Below are positions 27,119 through 34,646 of a DNA stretch of 34,646 nucleotides, one piece after another; positions within the stretch are counted from its first letter, which is position 1; every line of letters starts with the position of its first letter. This DNA comes from Iphinoe sp. HA4291-MV1 (GTDB lineage: Bacteria > Cyanobacteriota > Cyanobacteriia > Cyanobacteriales > Nostocaceae). Location of the stretch: positions 1 to 34,646 of the forward strand of contig JAHHHH010000078.1 of the NCBI GenBank assembly GCA_019359415.1, read 5' to 3'. Position numbers and translations under genes: made by a program. The notes beneath the pieces were generated by a model that worked only from the letters and a program-made list of their open reading frames with translations, did no database searches and was not told where the DNA came from.

Positions 27119-27556
27119 AAGTTTTACTTATTGTGTTGAGTATTTAAATAGCTGCTCAAAAATGTTAGCAAGTATCTAACTCGAAGGCGTGAAAAAAATT
27201 TCTCTAACCCCTTGATATCGGCAAATGAATCATTTGTCGCTTGCACTATAGGCTATCTTAATTTGGAGTCGAGTAAAGTTTGGCAAAGTTTGACAACCCG
27301 TCGTTTGACTTATATAGCTACTTCGTTCATGATAAGAATTGCTTTTGTGCAACTTGACACGATAGATATACAAGCAAAATCTTATGTACAAGTAGAGTCT
27401 TTACTTAACCACCAATCGATTGAGTTTGGGAAACTTGAAGCTGGTGTAAGTCAACTCCTCAACCCCTATCAGGAGACACTCATGTTTTTCTCCAATGTTC
27501 ATAATTACTCTCTGATGTTATAGCGGCAATCTACCATTTAAGTGTGAGGAATTAGG

Positions 27557-30205
27557 GTGAAAAAACAGAAACTATCTGCTTGGATATGGCTGTTTACAGC
27601 TGTATCAGTCTTAGGAACTTTGCCAGCACGTGCTGATGTTGTAAATGTCAGTGCTGTGCAACACAAAATTGGGACAACAAACGCAGCAGCACCCATAAAA
27701 GACATTCCTCGACTGAGTGAGATTCAGCGTCCTTACACCAGTGTCAAGGACTGGGTAGCACAACAGACTCAACAAAATCAACTTATACAAGTTACAGGAG
27801 TGCGCCTTTCCCCAAAGAAGAATGGTCTGGAAGTCATCTTAGAAACTCCTGCATCTGATAAGCTGCAAAGTACAATCAAAAGTGAAGGAAATACCTTTAG
27901 CGCTGTTATTTCTAACGCGCAACTGCGCCTACCATCAGGCAATACATTCCGTGCTGACAAGCCAACAGATGGAATCACAGCAGTAACCGTGACGAATTTG
28001 GATGCAAATAGTATCCAGGTGACAGTGACAGGTGAAACGGGTTTACCGACTGTTGAGTTGTTTGACAGCAATTCTGGTCTAATTTTCGCCTTCACGCCAA
28101 CTGCATCTTCTGTCCAGCAACAACAGCAACAGCAACAAACGCCACAAACGAACAAACCAAGTCGTGAAACACCGCAAGCAAAACCATCAGCTTCTGGTGA
28201 AGAACCGATTGAATTGGTAGTGACAGGTGAGCAAGAAGGCAGTTACAACCCATCAACTGCCGACACTGCAACAAAGCTACGACTGCAAAGGCGCGATATT
28301 CCTCAGTCAATTCAAGTCATCCCGCGTCAGGTGATAGAGGATCGCAAGGTCATTCGTCTTGATGAACTAACTGAGAACGTCAGTGGTGTCCGACGAGAGC
28401 CTGGTTATGGCAACTTATCTTCTGCAGGTTTTCGAGTTCGAGGCTTTAGATTGGGATTTGAAAATTTACGCAACGGGTTTAGGGATATTGGTTATCTGAG
28501 TCCTCGCGAGGTTGCAAACGTTGAACGAGTTGAGTTTCTCAAAGGTCCGGCATCGGTTCTATATGGAGGTAGTGGCAGTGAAGCTTTGAGTGGCGCTGTT
28601 AACACTGTGACAAAAAAGCCACTTGCTGAACCTTTCTATAATGCAACCTTCACCGCAGGTAGCTATAGCTTTTATCGTCCTACGATTGATATTAGTGGAC
28701 CACTCACAACAGACAAATCCCTTCTATATCGTCTTAACCTCGCCTATGAAAATGCAGGCAGTTTCCGCGACTTTGGAGGAAATGAAAGCTTCTTTATCTC
28801 ACCAGCGCTAACTTGGAAAATTGGCAAGCGAACTGACCTGACTGTTGAGTTTGAGCATCTACGTTATGACAATGTCTTTGATTCCGGTTTTCCACTATTA
28901 CCTGAGTCTTTAAGGCTTCCCAGTAATAGATATTTAGAAGATCCCAATTTTAGTCATAGTAACATCGACTCAACTTCGATTACCTATAACTTTGAACACC
29001 GATTCAGTGACAACTGGAGATTCAGGCAAGGCTTTAATACTATCCTTACGAACTATAACAGCAAACAGTTAGACATCTACAGTAGTGATCTGCTGAGCGA
29101 TCGCCGAACACTTCCGCGTGAAGCTTTAAAGACAGATGAAGAAACACACAACTACACGTTGCAAAACGAAATCTTTGGTAAGTTTAATACTGGTTCTGTG
29201 AAACATAACTTCCTGCTGGGAGCGGAGCTAGCCCGCTATGATTTTAACTTTGCTATTTTGAGAGGAACTTTTCCTGAAATTGATATATTTGCACCACAGT
29301 ATAGACAACAACCAGGAGAGTTAGGAAGCCGTACTTTCAGTGGATATGGTTCTGACCTTCTCGGAATTTATGTACAGGATCTCGTTGAGATTCTGCCCAA
29401 TCTGAAAATTCTAGCAGGCGCTCGCTTTGACTCCAACGAAGCTACAAGAAAAAATCTGCTAAATGATACAGTGATCTTTCGACAGTCACTCAATGAAGTT
29501 TCACCACGAGTCGGTATTGTCTATCAGCCAAGCGATACGACTTCGCTCTATTTCAATTGGTCAAAAGCTTTCGCTCCTGTGTTCTATGGTCAGAGCCGGA
29601 CAGATGAACCATTTAAGCCAATTATGGGAGAGCAATTTGAAGTTGGAATCAAGCAGGACTTTCTAGATAACAAGCTCTCAGCAACTTTAGCACTTTACCA
29701 AATTACCAAACAAAATGTGCTGACACCAGACCCAGTAGATAGAACTTACCGCATTCAGACGGGCGAACAAAGAAGCCGTGGGATAGAACTGGACGTAGCA
29801 GGGGAAATCTTACCAGGTTGGAATGTTATTGCCACCTATGCTTACACAAATGCGGAGGTCACAAGTGACAACAGTATTCCTGTAGGCAATAAATTAGTCG
29901 ATGTGCCCGATCATAGCGCCAGCTTATGGACAACTTATAAAATTCAAAGCGGTGATTTGCAAGGGTTAGGGTTTGGAGTGGGGCTTGTGTATGCAGGATC
30001 TCGCCAAGTCTCACTGCCAAATACTTTCAAAACAGATTCCTATCTAAAGACTGATGCTGCTATCTACTACCAGAGAGGTAATTATCAACTTGCTCTAAAT
30101 ATCAAGAATCTCTTTGATATTAAATACTTCTATAATTCTCAGGAATACTTTTTATACCCAGGAGCACCATTAACTGTCTTGGGGACGGTATCAATTCAGT
30201 TTTAA
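27557..30205 (+). CDS. TonB-dependent siderophore receptor with N-terminal AMIN domain
   Basis: This 882-aa outer-membrane protein has a signal peptide (~1-26, ending PARA), an AMIN domain (~55-180), a Gln-rich linker with eight Gln encoded by a CAA/CAG run (~28117-28140), a TonB-box-like IELVVTG, a plug (~235-370, DIPQSIQVIPRQ then GPASVLYGG) and a 22-strand-type barrel ending LGTVSIQF with the C-terminal Phe. This is the usual cyanobacterial siderophore receptor layout. It should import a ferric siderophore using TonB energy; the product of the divergent NRPS operon is the obvious candidate (inference). The start is GTG at 27557, with AGGA ending 6 nt upstream. The length is normal and there is no internal break. 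A defective copy of its 5' end lies downstream. Confidence 0.95.
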   Translation: MKKQKLSAWIWLFTAVSVLGTLPARADVVNVSAVQHKIGTTNAAAPIKDIPRLSEIQRPYTSVKDWVAQQTQQNQLIQVTGVRLSPKKNGLEVILETPASDKLQSTIKSEGNTFSAVISNAQLRLPSGNTFRADKPTDGITAVTVTNLDANSIQVTVTGETGLPTVELFDSNSGLIFAFTPTASSVQQQQQQQQTPQTNKPSRETPQAKPSASGEEPIELVVTGEQEGSYNPSTADTATKLRLQRRDIPQSIQVIPRQVIEDRKVIRLDELTENVSGVRREPGYGNLSSAGFRVRGFRLGFENLRNGFRDIGYLSPREVANVERVEFLKGPASVLYGGSGSEALSGAVNTVTKKPLAEPFYNATFTAGSYSFYRPTIDISGPLTTDKSLLYRLNLAYENAGSFRDFGGNESFFISPALTWKIGKRTDLTVEFEHLRYDNVFDSGFPLLPESLRLPSNRYLEDPNFSHSNIDSTSITYNFEHRFSDNWRFRQGFNTILTNYNSKQLDIYSSDLLSDRRTLPREALKTDEETHNYTLQNEIFGKFNTGSVKHNFLLGAELARYDFNFAILRGTFPEIDIFAPQYRQQPGELGSRTFSGYGSDLLGIYVQDLVEILPNLKILAGARFDSNEATRKNLLNDTVIFRQSLNEVSPRVGIVYQPSDTTSLYFNWSKAFAPVFYGQSRTDEPFKPIMGEQFEVGIKQDFLDNKLSATLALYQITKQNVLTPDPVDRTYRIQTGEQRSRGIELDVAGEILPGWNVIATYAYTNAEVTSDNSIPVGNKLVDVPDHSASLWTTYKIQSGDLQGLGFGVGLVYAGSRQVSLPNTFKTDSYLKTDAAIYYQRGNYQLALNIKNLFDIKYFYNSQEYFLYPGAPLTVLGTVSIQF

Positions 30206-30255
30206 TTTTAGGAAGTCCAGCAAACGTCCTAAGACTTGCCACATTAGCACTATAG

Positions 30256-30392
30256 GCGTCATGTCATTCAAATGTGAGGAATTACGGTAAAACAACAGAA
30301 ATTATTCACCTAGATATGACTGTTTGCAGCTGTATCAGTCTTAGGAGCCTTCTTAGTACGTGCTGATGTTGTAAAGGTGAGTGCTGTGCAAC
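30256..30392 (+). pseudogene. Remnant of a second receptor gene 5' end
   Basis: The sequence repeats the region around the receptor start (~27527-27665) with many substitutions. Both have tgtgaggaatta, then gctgtatcagtcttagga, then acgtgctgatgttgtaaa and gtgctgtgcaac. In this copy the GTG start has become GTA and an in-frame TAG follows after ten codons. Homology stops at ~30392, within codon 37 of the intact gene, so only the ribosome-binding site and signal-peptide region survive. A tandem receptor copy was evidently lost here. Confidence 0.85.
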
Positions 30393-30471
30393 GCAAACAA
30401 GAAGTATGTGTTGAGTTTTGATTTGAAAGAATTTAGAGACCAAAAGATGGAGTTTCAAGGAGAAGCTGACA

Positions 30472-31569
30472 ATGAAATTACGAACCCTAGCATTAACCAT
30501 TCATCGCTCTATCGGTATTCTCCTCGGTCTAATGCTTTTGGTAATAGCTTTAACAGGAAGCGCCTTGGTTTTCCATCGAGAGATTGCACAAGCAATTTAT
30601 CCTCAACTGATGCAAGTGGTGCCCCAAGGGGAGCGCCTTGAGCCGGAAATTGCATTGAATATCGTTCACTCTGCCTTTCCCAATATAGAGCTTTATGGCA
30701 TCGACTGTCCTCGCACCTCCTTTGGAGTCTACCGAGTCATACTGAAGTTTGGTTCTGACGAATGGATTAATGTTTTCGTTAATCCCTACAGCGGAACTAT
30801 CCTAGGGTCACAGCAATGGGGGTATACCCTAATGAGCTTCATTTACAACATCCACCTATCTCTGCTAGTTAAAGAAGTGGGAGAGCAACTCGTCGGGATT
30901 TGTGGTTTATTGTTCTTAGTACTAGTTGTCAGTGGGCTGGTTGTTTGGCCAGGATGGCGCAACCTAAGTCGAGGCTTTTGGATTCGCTGGAAAGCTCCTG
31001 CTCCTTTACTCACCTACGATTTCCACAAAGTAGGAGGTTTTTTAGCAGCTGCATTCCTGCTCTTGATAGCCTCAACCGGGGCGGCTATGGTATTTAGCAG
31101 CCAGTTTGAAAGCGTGACTTATTGGTTAACTCACACGCCTCAACCAACACCGCTTGCCTCAACGCTCGTAGCAGGTCAAGCCCCTCTACCGTTGACTCAG
31201 ATTCTACATGCAGCAGACGCCTCCTTGCCTGAGGGATTAACCACCCTTATATTTCTGCCGCATCAACCAGATGGGGTGTTCGAGGTGGGCAAGAAGTTAC
31301 CTCAAGATATTGATTATTATGGTTCCAGTAAAGTTTATATTGATCAGTATAGTGGAAAAGTGTTGCGGGTGGATAATGCTTTGAAAGCACCTCTAGCAGC
31401 ACAAATTAGTAATGCACTGCTCTCGTTGCATAACGGTGCTTATGGAGGATTGGGGATGCGGTGTCTATATGTACTCATCGGTCTTGTTCCCCCCGCACTG
31501 TTAATCACTGGTGTTCTGATGTGGCGCAATCGTAATGGAGCCAATTACTACAGAACTCAGAAACGTTAA
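30472..31569 (+). CDS. PepSY-associated transmembrane protein (putative ferrisiderophore reductase type)
   Basis: The 365-aa inner-membrane protein has about four TM helices (~12-34, ~138-160, ~185-210, ~335-355). It opens with LALTIHRSIGILLGLMLLV, typical of the PepSY-TM (PiuB/FoxB-like) family. Conserved histidines occur at the membrane edges: LTIHRS, FHREI, YNIHLSL, DFHKVGG and SLHNGAYGG. These are candidate haem or metal ligands. Characterised relatives reduce ferric siderophores in the periplasm after TonB-dependent uptake. It lies directly downstream of the receptor with the receptor remnant between them, so co-transcription is likely. The start ATG at 30472 has AAGGAG ~8 nt upstream (caaggagaagctgacaATG). 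The exact substrate is not predictable. Confidence 0.9.
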   Translation: MKLRTLALTIHRSIGILLGLMLLVIALTGSALVFHREIAQAIYPQLMQVVPQGERLEPEIALNIVHSAFPNIELYGIDCPRTSFGVYRVILKFGSDEWINVFVNPYSGTILGSQQWGYTLMSFIYNIHLSLLVKEVGEQLVGICGLLFLVLVVSGLVVWPGWRNLSRGFWIRWKAPAPLLTYDFHKVGGFLAAAFLLLIASTGAAMVFSSQFESVTYWLTHTPQPTPLASTLVAGQAPLPLTQILHAADASLPEGLTTLIFLPHQPDGVFEVGKKLPQDIDYYGSSKVYIDQYSGKVLRVDNALKAPLAAQISNALLSLHNGAYGGLGMRCLYVLIGLVPPALLITGVLMWRNRNGANYYRTQKR

Positions 31570-31717
31570 AATCCGCTTTCCTGCCCTCTGCACCCTATAG
31601 TTATAAGTTTTAACCACAGGACATGATATGAGCACGCGCGAAGTTTGACAATATGTCTTTTGACAAGTGCTAGAACGCTAACTTAATCTTTTACGTTATT
31701 TAAGACTTCATAACAGC

Positions 31718-32035
31718 ATGAACTCACGCGAAGGAAAACGAAAGCTGGTGTCCCTCGGAATAGGAGCTCATGGACGTATCGCTATTGGGGTATCAGCTCA
31801 TGGCATCATCGCTATTGGCATATCAGCTCATGGCCTGATTAGTATCGGGGTAGTAAGTATGGGTGTGTTCTCAATCGGACTCGTGTCGATGGGGCTAGCC
31901 AGTGTGGGAGCCGTGTCAATGGGGCTAGCAACTGTGGGACCACAGAGCATGGGTTTCGTACGGCTCAAGGCAAATCAACCAGAACTAAAAGACCCGAAAA
32001 CAGATATGCCAGCAGAGCATATGCATCACCACTAA
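31718..32035 (+). CDS. Small His/Met/Gly decapeptide-repeat protein
   Basis: The 105-aa product is almost entirely a tandem ~10-residue repeat: IAIGVSAHGI, IAIGISAHGL, ISIGVVSMGV, FSIGLVSMGL, ASVGAVSMGL, ATVGPQSMGF. The first units carry AHG and the later ones SMG at the same position, so a His column changes to a Met column. The protein ends MHHH. There is no signal peptide; the alternating small and branched residues could form a membrane-associated or beta-solenoid-like stack. I do not know a function. His and Met columns next to iron-uptake genes hint at metal binding (inference). It follows the PepSY gene by 148 bp with no obvious Shine-Dalgarno. The 10-residue periodicity and codon use support a real gene. 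Confidence 0.75.
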   Translation: MNSREGKRKLVSLGIGAHGRIAIGVSAHGIIAIGISAHGLISIGVVSMGVFSIGLVSMGLASVGAVSMGLATVGPQSMGFVRLKANQPELKDPKTDMPAEHMHHH

Positions 32036-32036
32036 G

Positions 32037-32301
32037 ATTTAACACCCTGCGGGATGTCTGCTCAACCACTTGTTCTATACGTGGAAGAAAAATTTCCCAT
32101 TTTTGGAGTAGTTGCTGTGACTTGAGGTGCTCCAAATGATCGAGAAGTATTTTTACTTTTTGAGCTTGTTTAATTGCAGCTTTGGTGACTTCAATCAATT
32201 TTATGTATGTTTGTTTCCTTTTGTGCTTACCAGATTCATTTCTCGTTTTTGATAAACTATCAATCTGTCTAGATATTCTTCTCGCTGTCCGATAACGTTA
32301 G
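32037..32301 (-). pseudogene. ISNCY-like transposase remnant
   Basis: The minus-strand frame reads RRISRQIDSLSKT...KQTYIKLIEVTKAA... and RIEQVVEQTSRRVLN, resembling the middle part of ISNCY-type transposases (a KRxxLYRxLIxVT stretch, then LIExVIxQTERRVL). No start and no catalytic C-terminal part remain. One end abuts the stop of the 105-aa gene; the other runs into the IS66 remnant near 32301. The family call is from memory of conserved stretches. Confidence 0.6.
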
Positions 32302-32467
32302 AAAATTAGAACTGCAACAGGCAGAATTAGTCGCAGTTCAGCAACAGCTATTAGAAAAAATCAATCGTACATCTTTGAACTCATCATCACCACCATCAAG
32401 TGACCCACCGGGATTTGGAAAAAAGCCGCAAAAACAAAAAAGCAGTAAAAAGCGCACGCACAGGTAA
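32301..32467 (+). pseudogene. IS66-family transposase N-terminal remnant
   Basis: The plus-strand frame gives a coiled-coil stretch (KLELQQAELVAVQQQLLEK) and then SSPPSSDPPGFGKKPQKQK, the hallmark SxxPPSSDPPG leader of IS66 transposases. It ends in TAA at 32465 where GGQPGH would normally follow. No start codon and no DDE domain remain. Confidence 0.8.
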
Positions 32468-32585
32468 ACCTGCTCCTTGTTTGCTTCCTCAAGAGAATCA
32501 TTGTTTGAATCAGGTACGAAGAGCAGCCTAACTTTTTCAACACCACGCACTCTCCAACTAAATTCTTGTTGCCATCACGAGTAAT

Positions 32586-33125
32586 TCAGCAACTGGAGAA
32601 GATTGGGCGGCAATAGCGGAGTAGCGGATGCGGGCTACGACAATCTGGAACGTTAGCTGAGGGTTTTTGGCTGCCCGTACCCGCTACCAGATTTACCATA
32701 AAATTTTTCACACTTCTATGACGGGAATGAACAATTTGTGAAATATTTTTTAATTAGTCATTGACAGTTTCAATTAATGACCTTTTCCTTAAGATTAATT
32801 TTTCCCATAATTCAACTAATTTATTGTTCATATTTTTCTTGAATGGGGTAATTAGCTTAATATTATTTGACCAAAGTTCTTGCCATAGTTTTTTAGAAAT
32901 ATATCCTTTATCACCGAAGATGCTACCCCAAAGTTTGTCAGTTAAAGTTGGAACAGGTACTCGATCATCCGTATTGCCGGGAGTTACTTGAAAAGCTAAT
33001 AACTCTCCTCTTTCATTAATAATCAGATGAAGTTTAAAGCCAAAGTACCAAGCGACAGAACTCTTACCCCAACCTGATAAATCTTTAAAAACTTTATTTC
33101 TTTTTGCTCTTTTTGGATGACGCAC
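32586..33125 (-). pseudogene. IS982-family transposase remnant with nonsense codon
   Basis: From 33125 the frame reads RHPKRAKRNKVFKDLSGWGKSS, FGFKLHLIINERGE, TPGNTDD, FGDKGYISKKLW and RKRSLIETVND, the C-terminal half of an IS982 DDE transposase. At 32754-32756 a TAA stands where the family has Gln; beyond it the same frame continues LKNISQIVHSRHRSVKNFMV, the normal C-terminus, then degrades. The N-terminal half with the first catalytic Asp is missing. The copy is therefore dead. Confidence 0.85.
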
Positions 33126-33133
33126 TGTCCCCT

Positions 33134-33209
33134 AATTTTTGGGCAGCCCTATTTCTGGTTGATCTGTGTTGCAAACGAGTTATTAATGTTAGAGGGCAGC
33201 CCAAAAATT
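33134..33209. repeat. Inverted repeat next to the IS982 remnant (possible MITE or IS end)
   Basis: The arms aatttttgggcagccct (33134-33150) and agggcagcccaaaaatt (33193-33209) pair at 16 of 17 positions around a 42-bp centre. It begins just past the broken 5' end of the IS982 remnant and may mark the element that interrupted it. Confidence 0.6.
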
Positions 33210-33333
33210 TCGTGTTAGACCCCCGTGACAGATTGGAATTATGATTTTTGGCTCTAGTTTGGGAGCGGGTTTCAGCCTTTGATTTAGTAGTTCATTTGTT
33301 CGCGTTGAAAGGGCTGGGGCTTGAAACCCAATT

Positions 33334-33408
33334 GCAGGGGTGCAAGGAGCTTCTTTAAATCCAGCAATTCTCTTTCTTCCCCCTGCTCCCCGCCCCCTGC
33401 ACCCCTGC
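33334..33408. repeat. C-rich dispersed repeat with 11-bp inverted ends
   Basis: gcaggggtgca (33334-33344) and tgcacccctgc (33398-33408) form perfect arms. The right side is an imperfect ccctgctcccc run of the kind scattered in Nostocales intergenic DNA. The stretch 33210-33498 otherwise shows no convincing gene; an 80-codon minus-strand frame across it is read from this repeat. Confidence 0.5.
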
Positions 33409-33501
33409 TTAGCTCGGTCAAACCTCACAAAATCCTGTAACTCCTATGAGGAGAGATTTACAGCTTATTTTCTTACATCGAATTCAGGTTATAATTAAGT
33501 C

Positions 33502-33645
33502 GTTATAATCAGCTTCCTTCAAGCGATTGGTTTTGCCACTGCCCTTTGGGCGATCGCATTATTGCCCTTGTTCATTCTTGTGATGACAAATCAAAAAATA
33601 ACCCCCAAGTTGGGAGCAGCAATTGCGCTGGGGCTGGTAAAATGA
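33502..33645 (+). other. Hydrophobic open frame without a start codon
   Basis: After a TAA the frame reads SFLQAIGFATALWAIALLPLFILVMTNQ and then KLGAAIALGLVK before TGA at 33643. It looks like one membrane helix with a basic loop, but the only in-frame ATG comes after the helix. It may be the remnant of a small membrane protein. I cannot name it. It contains a HIP1 site. Confidence 0.25.
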
Positions 33646-33658
33646 AGCAAGATGCTTC

Positions 33659-33907
33659 TCAGGCTGGCACTTCTGCTAGTAGTCGTCCTTGAACTCGCTC
33701 GTACTCATCTTCAAGTAGCCAGAACTTTGCTTCTTCATAGGTGTCACTAGAAAACACCAACTGATAATTCTGATTTGGATCGTAAATACAGCTCTTGCCG
33801 GAACTGTCACTCAGTAAAATCAGAACGTAGGGAGGTGAGGCAGTGGGGTCTACCCATACCTCTGTAAATTGCCAGTTATCGACTAGGTTTGGTACGGGAG
33901 ATGACAT
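33659..33907 (-). CDS. Hypothetical protein, 82 aa
   Basis: A small acidic soluble protein with PYVLILLSDSSGKSCIYDP and YEEAKFWLLEDEYERVQGRL. No signal peptide or TM segment. I do not recognise the family, but the composition looks protein-like. It overlaps the end of the upstream 110-aa gene by 32 nt, so the two are probably co-transcribed and translationally coupled. The start is ATG at 33907. Confidence 0.6.
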   Translation of the reverse strand: MSSPVPNLVDNWQFTEVWVDPTASPPYVLILLSDSSGKSCIYDPNQNYQLVFSSDTYEEAKFWLLEDEYERVQGRLLAEVPA

Positions 33908-34208
33908 GGTATTTGTTTCCCTTTACTTTTATTTCAGCGTAATAAAGTGGAATTCTGCTGCCGTCCATACTGACACGATAACCAATCGGCTCGTCAAAGT
34001 ACAACCCATAACGTTCATGTCCACGAATGAACCCCACAAACTCTCCTTTTTCTATGATTGCTTGAATAACCATAGACATTGTGACTTCATCATTAAACAC
34101 ATGAGCGCTTCCTTCTTTTTCAAGTAGCTTTTGCATTTGGAGAGTGTCTGGGAGGTGTTTGGCAACGTGTCTGGTGTCGAGAGTTAGTTCACGGTCAGTT
34201 AGGCTCAT
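33876..34208 (-). CDS. Conserved cyanobacterial hypothetical protein, 110 aa
   Basis: The product starts MSLTDRELTLDTRHVAKHLPDT and continues with HVFNDEVTMSMVIQAII, FIRGHERYGLYFDEPIGYR and IPLYYAEIKVKGNKYHVI. I associate this pattern with a small cyanobacterial family of unknown function (possibly DUF6972, from memory). I prefer ATG 34208 because the alternative ATG at 34217 adds only MNG, which comes from the junction with the IS1634 remnant. It heads a two-gene unit with the 82-aa gene. Its promoter may have been altered by the adjacent insertion. Confidence 0.65.
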   Translation of the reverse strand: MSLTDRELTLDTRHVAKHLPDTLQMQKLLEKEGSAHVFNDEVTMSMVIQAIIEKGEFVGFIRGHERYGLYFDEPIGYRVSMDGSRIPLYYAEIKVKGNKYHVISRTKPSR

Positions 34209-34488
34209 TCCATTCATTTAGATGTGATGGGAATACTCCTGTTCCTATTAAATGCTCGGTCGCTTTTCCTACAAAAAATTCTTCAAATAAGTATAATGGC
34301 GCGCTCAAAAACCCTAATCCATTCAAAATCATCGCTTTCATTACTTGTCCAGGTGTGAGAGTTTCTTTAACTTTTATTCCCACTTTTTTATTCACTTCTT
34401 CTACCAATTCCATCTCGTCTATTATTCCCGCTACTATGCCTAAATGGTCTATATCTAGGACTTTTATTGCTTCTAGTGCCTCATTCAT
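34207..34488 (-). pseudogene. IS1634-family transposase N-terminal remnant (DUF4277)
   Basis: The frame begins MNEALEAIKVLDIDHLGIVA and contains TPGQVMKAMILNGLGFLSAP, LYLFEEFF and ATEHLIG, the N-terminal DUF4277 region of IS1634-type transposases. It breaks off after HLNE near 34207, right at the start of the 110-aa gene, so about four fifths of a ~500-600-aa transposase is missing. The 158 bp beyond its start (34489-34646) show no gene. Confidence 0.85.
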
Positions 34489-34646
34489 GCTTTTCTCTGT
34501 CTCTACTTGATGCTTATTATGTATCGGCTCAATAAGTCGGGGTAGTGGTAACCGTTCAGGGGGAGCGCCCTTGAAAATACTCGTTGCTTAATTAATCGGT
34601 AAAGTCCAGATCTGAAATGAAAATCGACCGATGTCGGTTGAGGAAT

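Larger units (their letters stand above)
26502..27556. other. Divergent intergenic region between NRPS-1 and the TonB-dependent receptor
   Basis: This 1.05-kb AT-rich stretch separates the two divergent transcription units. It holds a dyad 58 bp upstream of NRPS-1, a Fur-like box with TATAAT on both strands around 27111-27118, and a 7-bp dyad at 27116-27132. A 103-codon open frame with a TTG start (27212-27523) lies in what would be the receptor leader; I do not recognise its product and suspect it is not a gene. I see no tRNA or known riboswitch. Confidence 0.7.

Noticed and set aside
27212-27523. 103-codon plus-strand frame upstream of the receptor
   Set aside because: It needs a TTG start with no Shine-Dalgarno, resembles nothing I know and lies in the probable leader. 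It is noted under the intergenic region but not called a gene.
28092-28310. Minus-strand frames (including 27778-28155) opposite the receptor linker
   Set aside because: The Cys-run is the antisense of the CAA/CAG Gln repeat; these are shadows.
30207-30233. ttagga...tcctaa dyad after the receptor stop, considered as a terminator
   Set aside because: The arms are only 6 bp with a 13-bp loop and no T-run follows; the downstream PepSY gene is probably co-transcribed.
33189-33428. 79-codon minus-strand frame
   Set aside because: It is read from the C-rich repeat and the inverted repeat; the composition (Gly/Arg/Pro-rich) reflects the repeat, not a protein.
33210-33498. Search for a CRISPR array or tandem repeat in the repeat-rich stretch
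   Set aside because: There are no regularly spaced direct repeats, only single inverted repeats and a C-rich run.

Overview
The window looks like an accessory region of a filamentous (Nostocales-type) cyanobacterial chromosome. The evidence is a scatter of HIP1 octamers (GCGATCGC, for example near 3749, 8395, 14463, 19378, 24035, 29098 and 33550), a TonB-dependent receptor with the cyanobacterial AMIN-domain architecture, and NRPS sequences of cyanobacterial style. No tRNA, rRNA or CRISPR array was seen.

Region 1 (610-26501, minus strand, transcribed right to left) is a six-gene lipopeptide operon. NRPS-1 is FAAL-ACP-C(starter)-A(Thr)-PCP-C-A(X1) and has no carrier after its last A domain. 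A separate 163-aa PCP gene follows, then a C-like domain fused to a TauD/SyrP-like dioxygenase, then a glutamine-hydrolysing asparagine synthase homologue. NRPS-2 is C-A(X2)-PCP-E and NRPS-3 is C-A(Thr)-PCP-C-A(Ser)-PCP-R. Read collinearly this predicts acyl-Thr-X1-(D)X2-Thr-Ser released reductively as an aldehyde or alcohol. X1 and X2 share an unusual specificity code (DSGLIAEVW and DSALIAEVW). I do not recognise it; it most resembles the His code. A truncated aldo/keto reductase lies just downstream (71-496).

The middle of the line departs from the textbook. Both C domains that precede the X-type A domains have lost the catalytic histidine. The free-standing C domain fused to the dioxygenase keeps it. 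The lone PCP carries the two flanks of an epimerization domain joined together, as if an E domain had been cleanly removed. A palindromic repeat is inserted in frame in the starter C domain.

Region 2 (26502-27556) is a 1.05-kb divergent intergenic region with a 16/19 match to the Fur box next to a perfect TATAAT, and a separate dyad just upstream of NRPS-1. Region 3 (27557-32035, plus strand) encodes the AMIN/TonB-dependent receptor, a broken copy of that receptor gene's 5' end, a PepSY membrane protein of the ferrisiderophore-reductase type, and a 105-aa protein made of 10-residue His/Met/Gly repeats. The receptor, PepSY protein and Fur box suggest that the lipopeptide is a siderophore or other metal ligand; this is inference.

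Region 4 (32036-34646) is a graveyard of transposase remnants from four families (ISNCY-like, IS66, IS982, IS1634), with inverted repeats and two small overlapping hypothetical genes. No MbtH, phosphopantetheinyl transferase, thioesterase, exporter or regulator gene was found.
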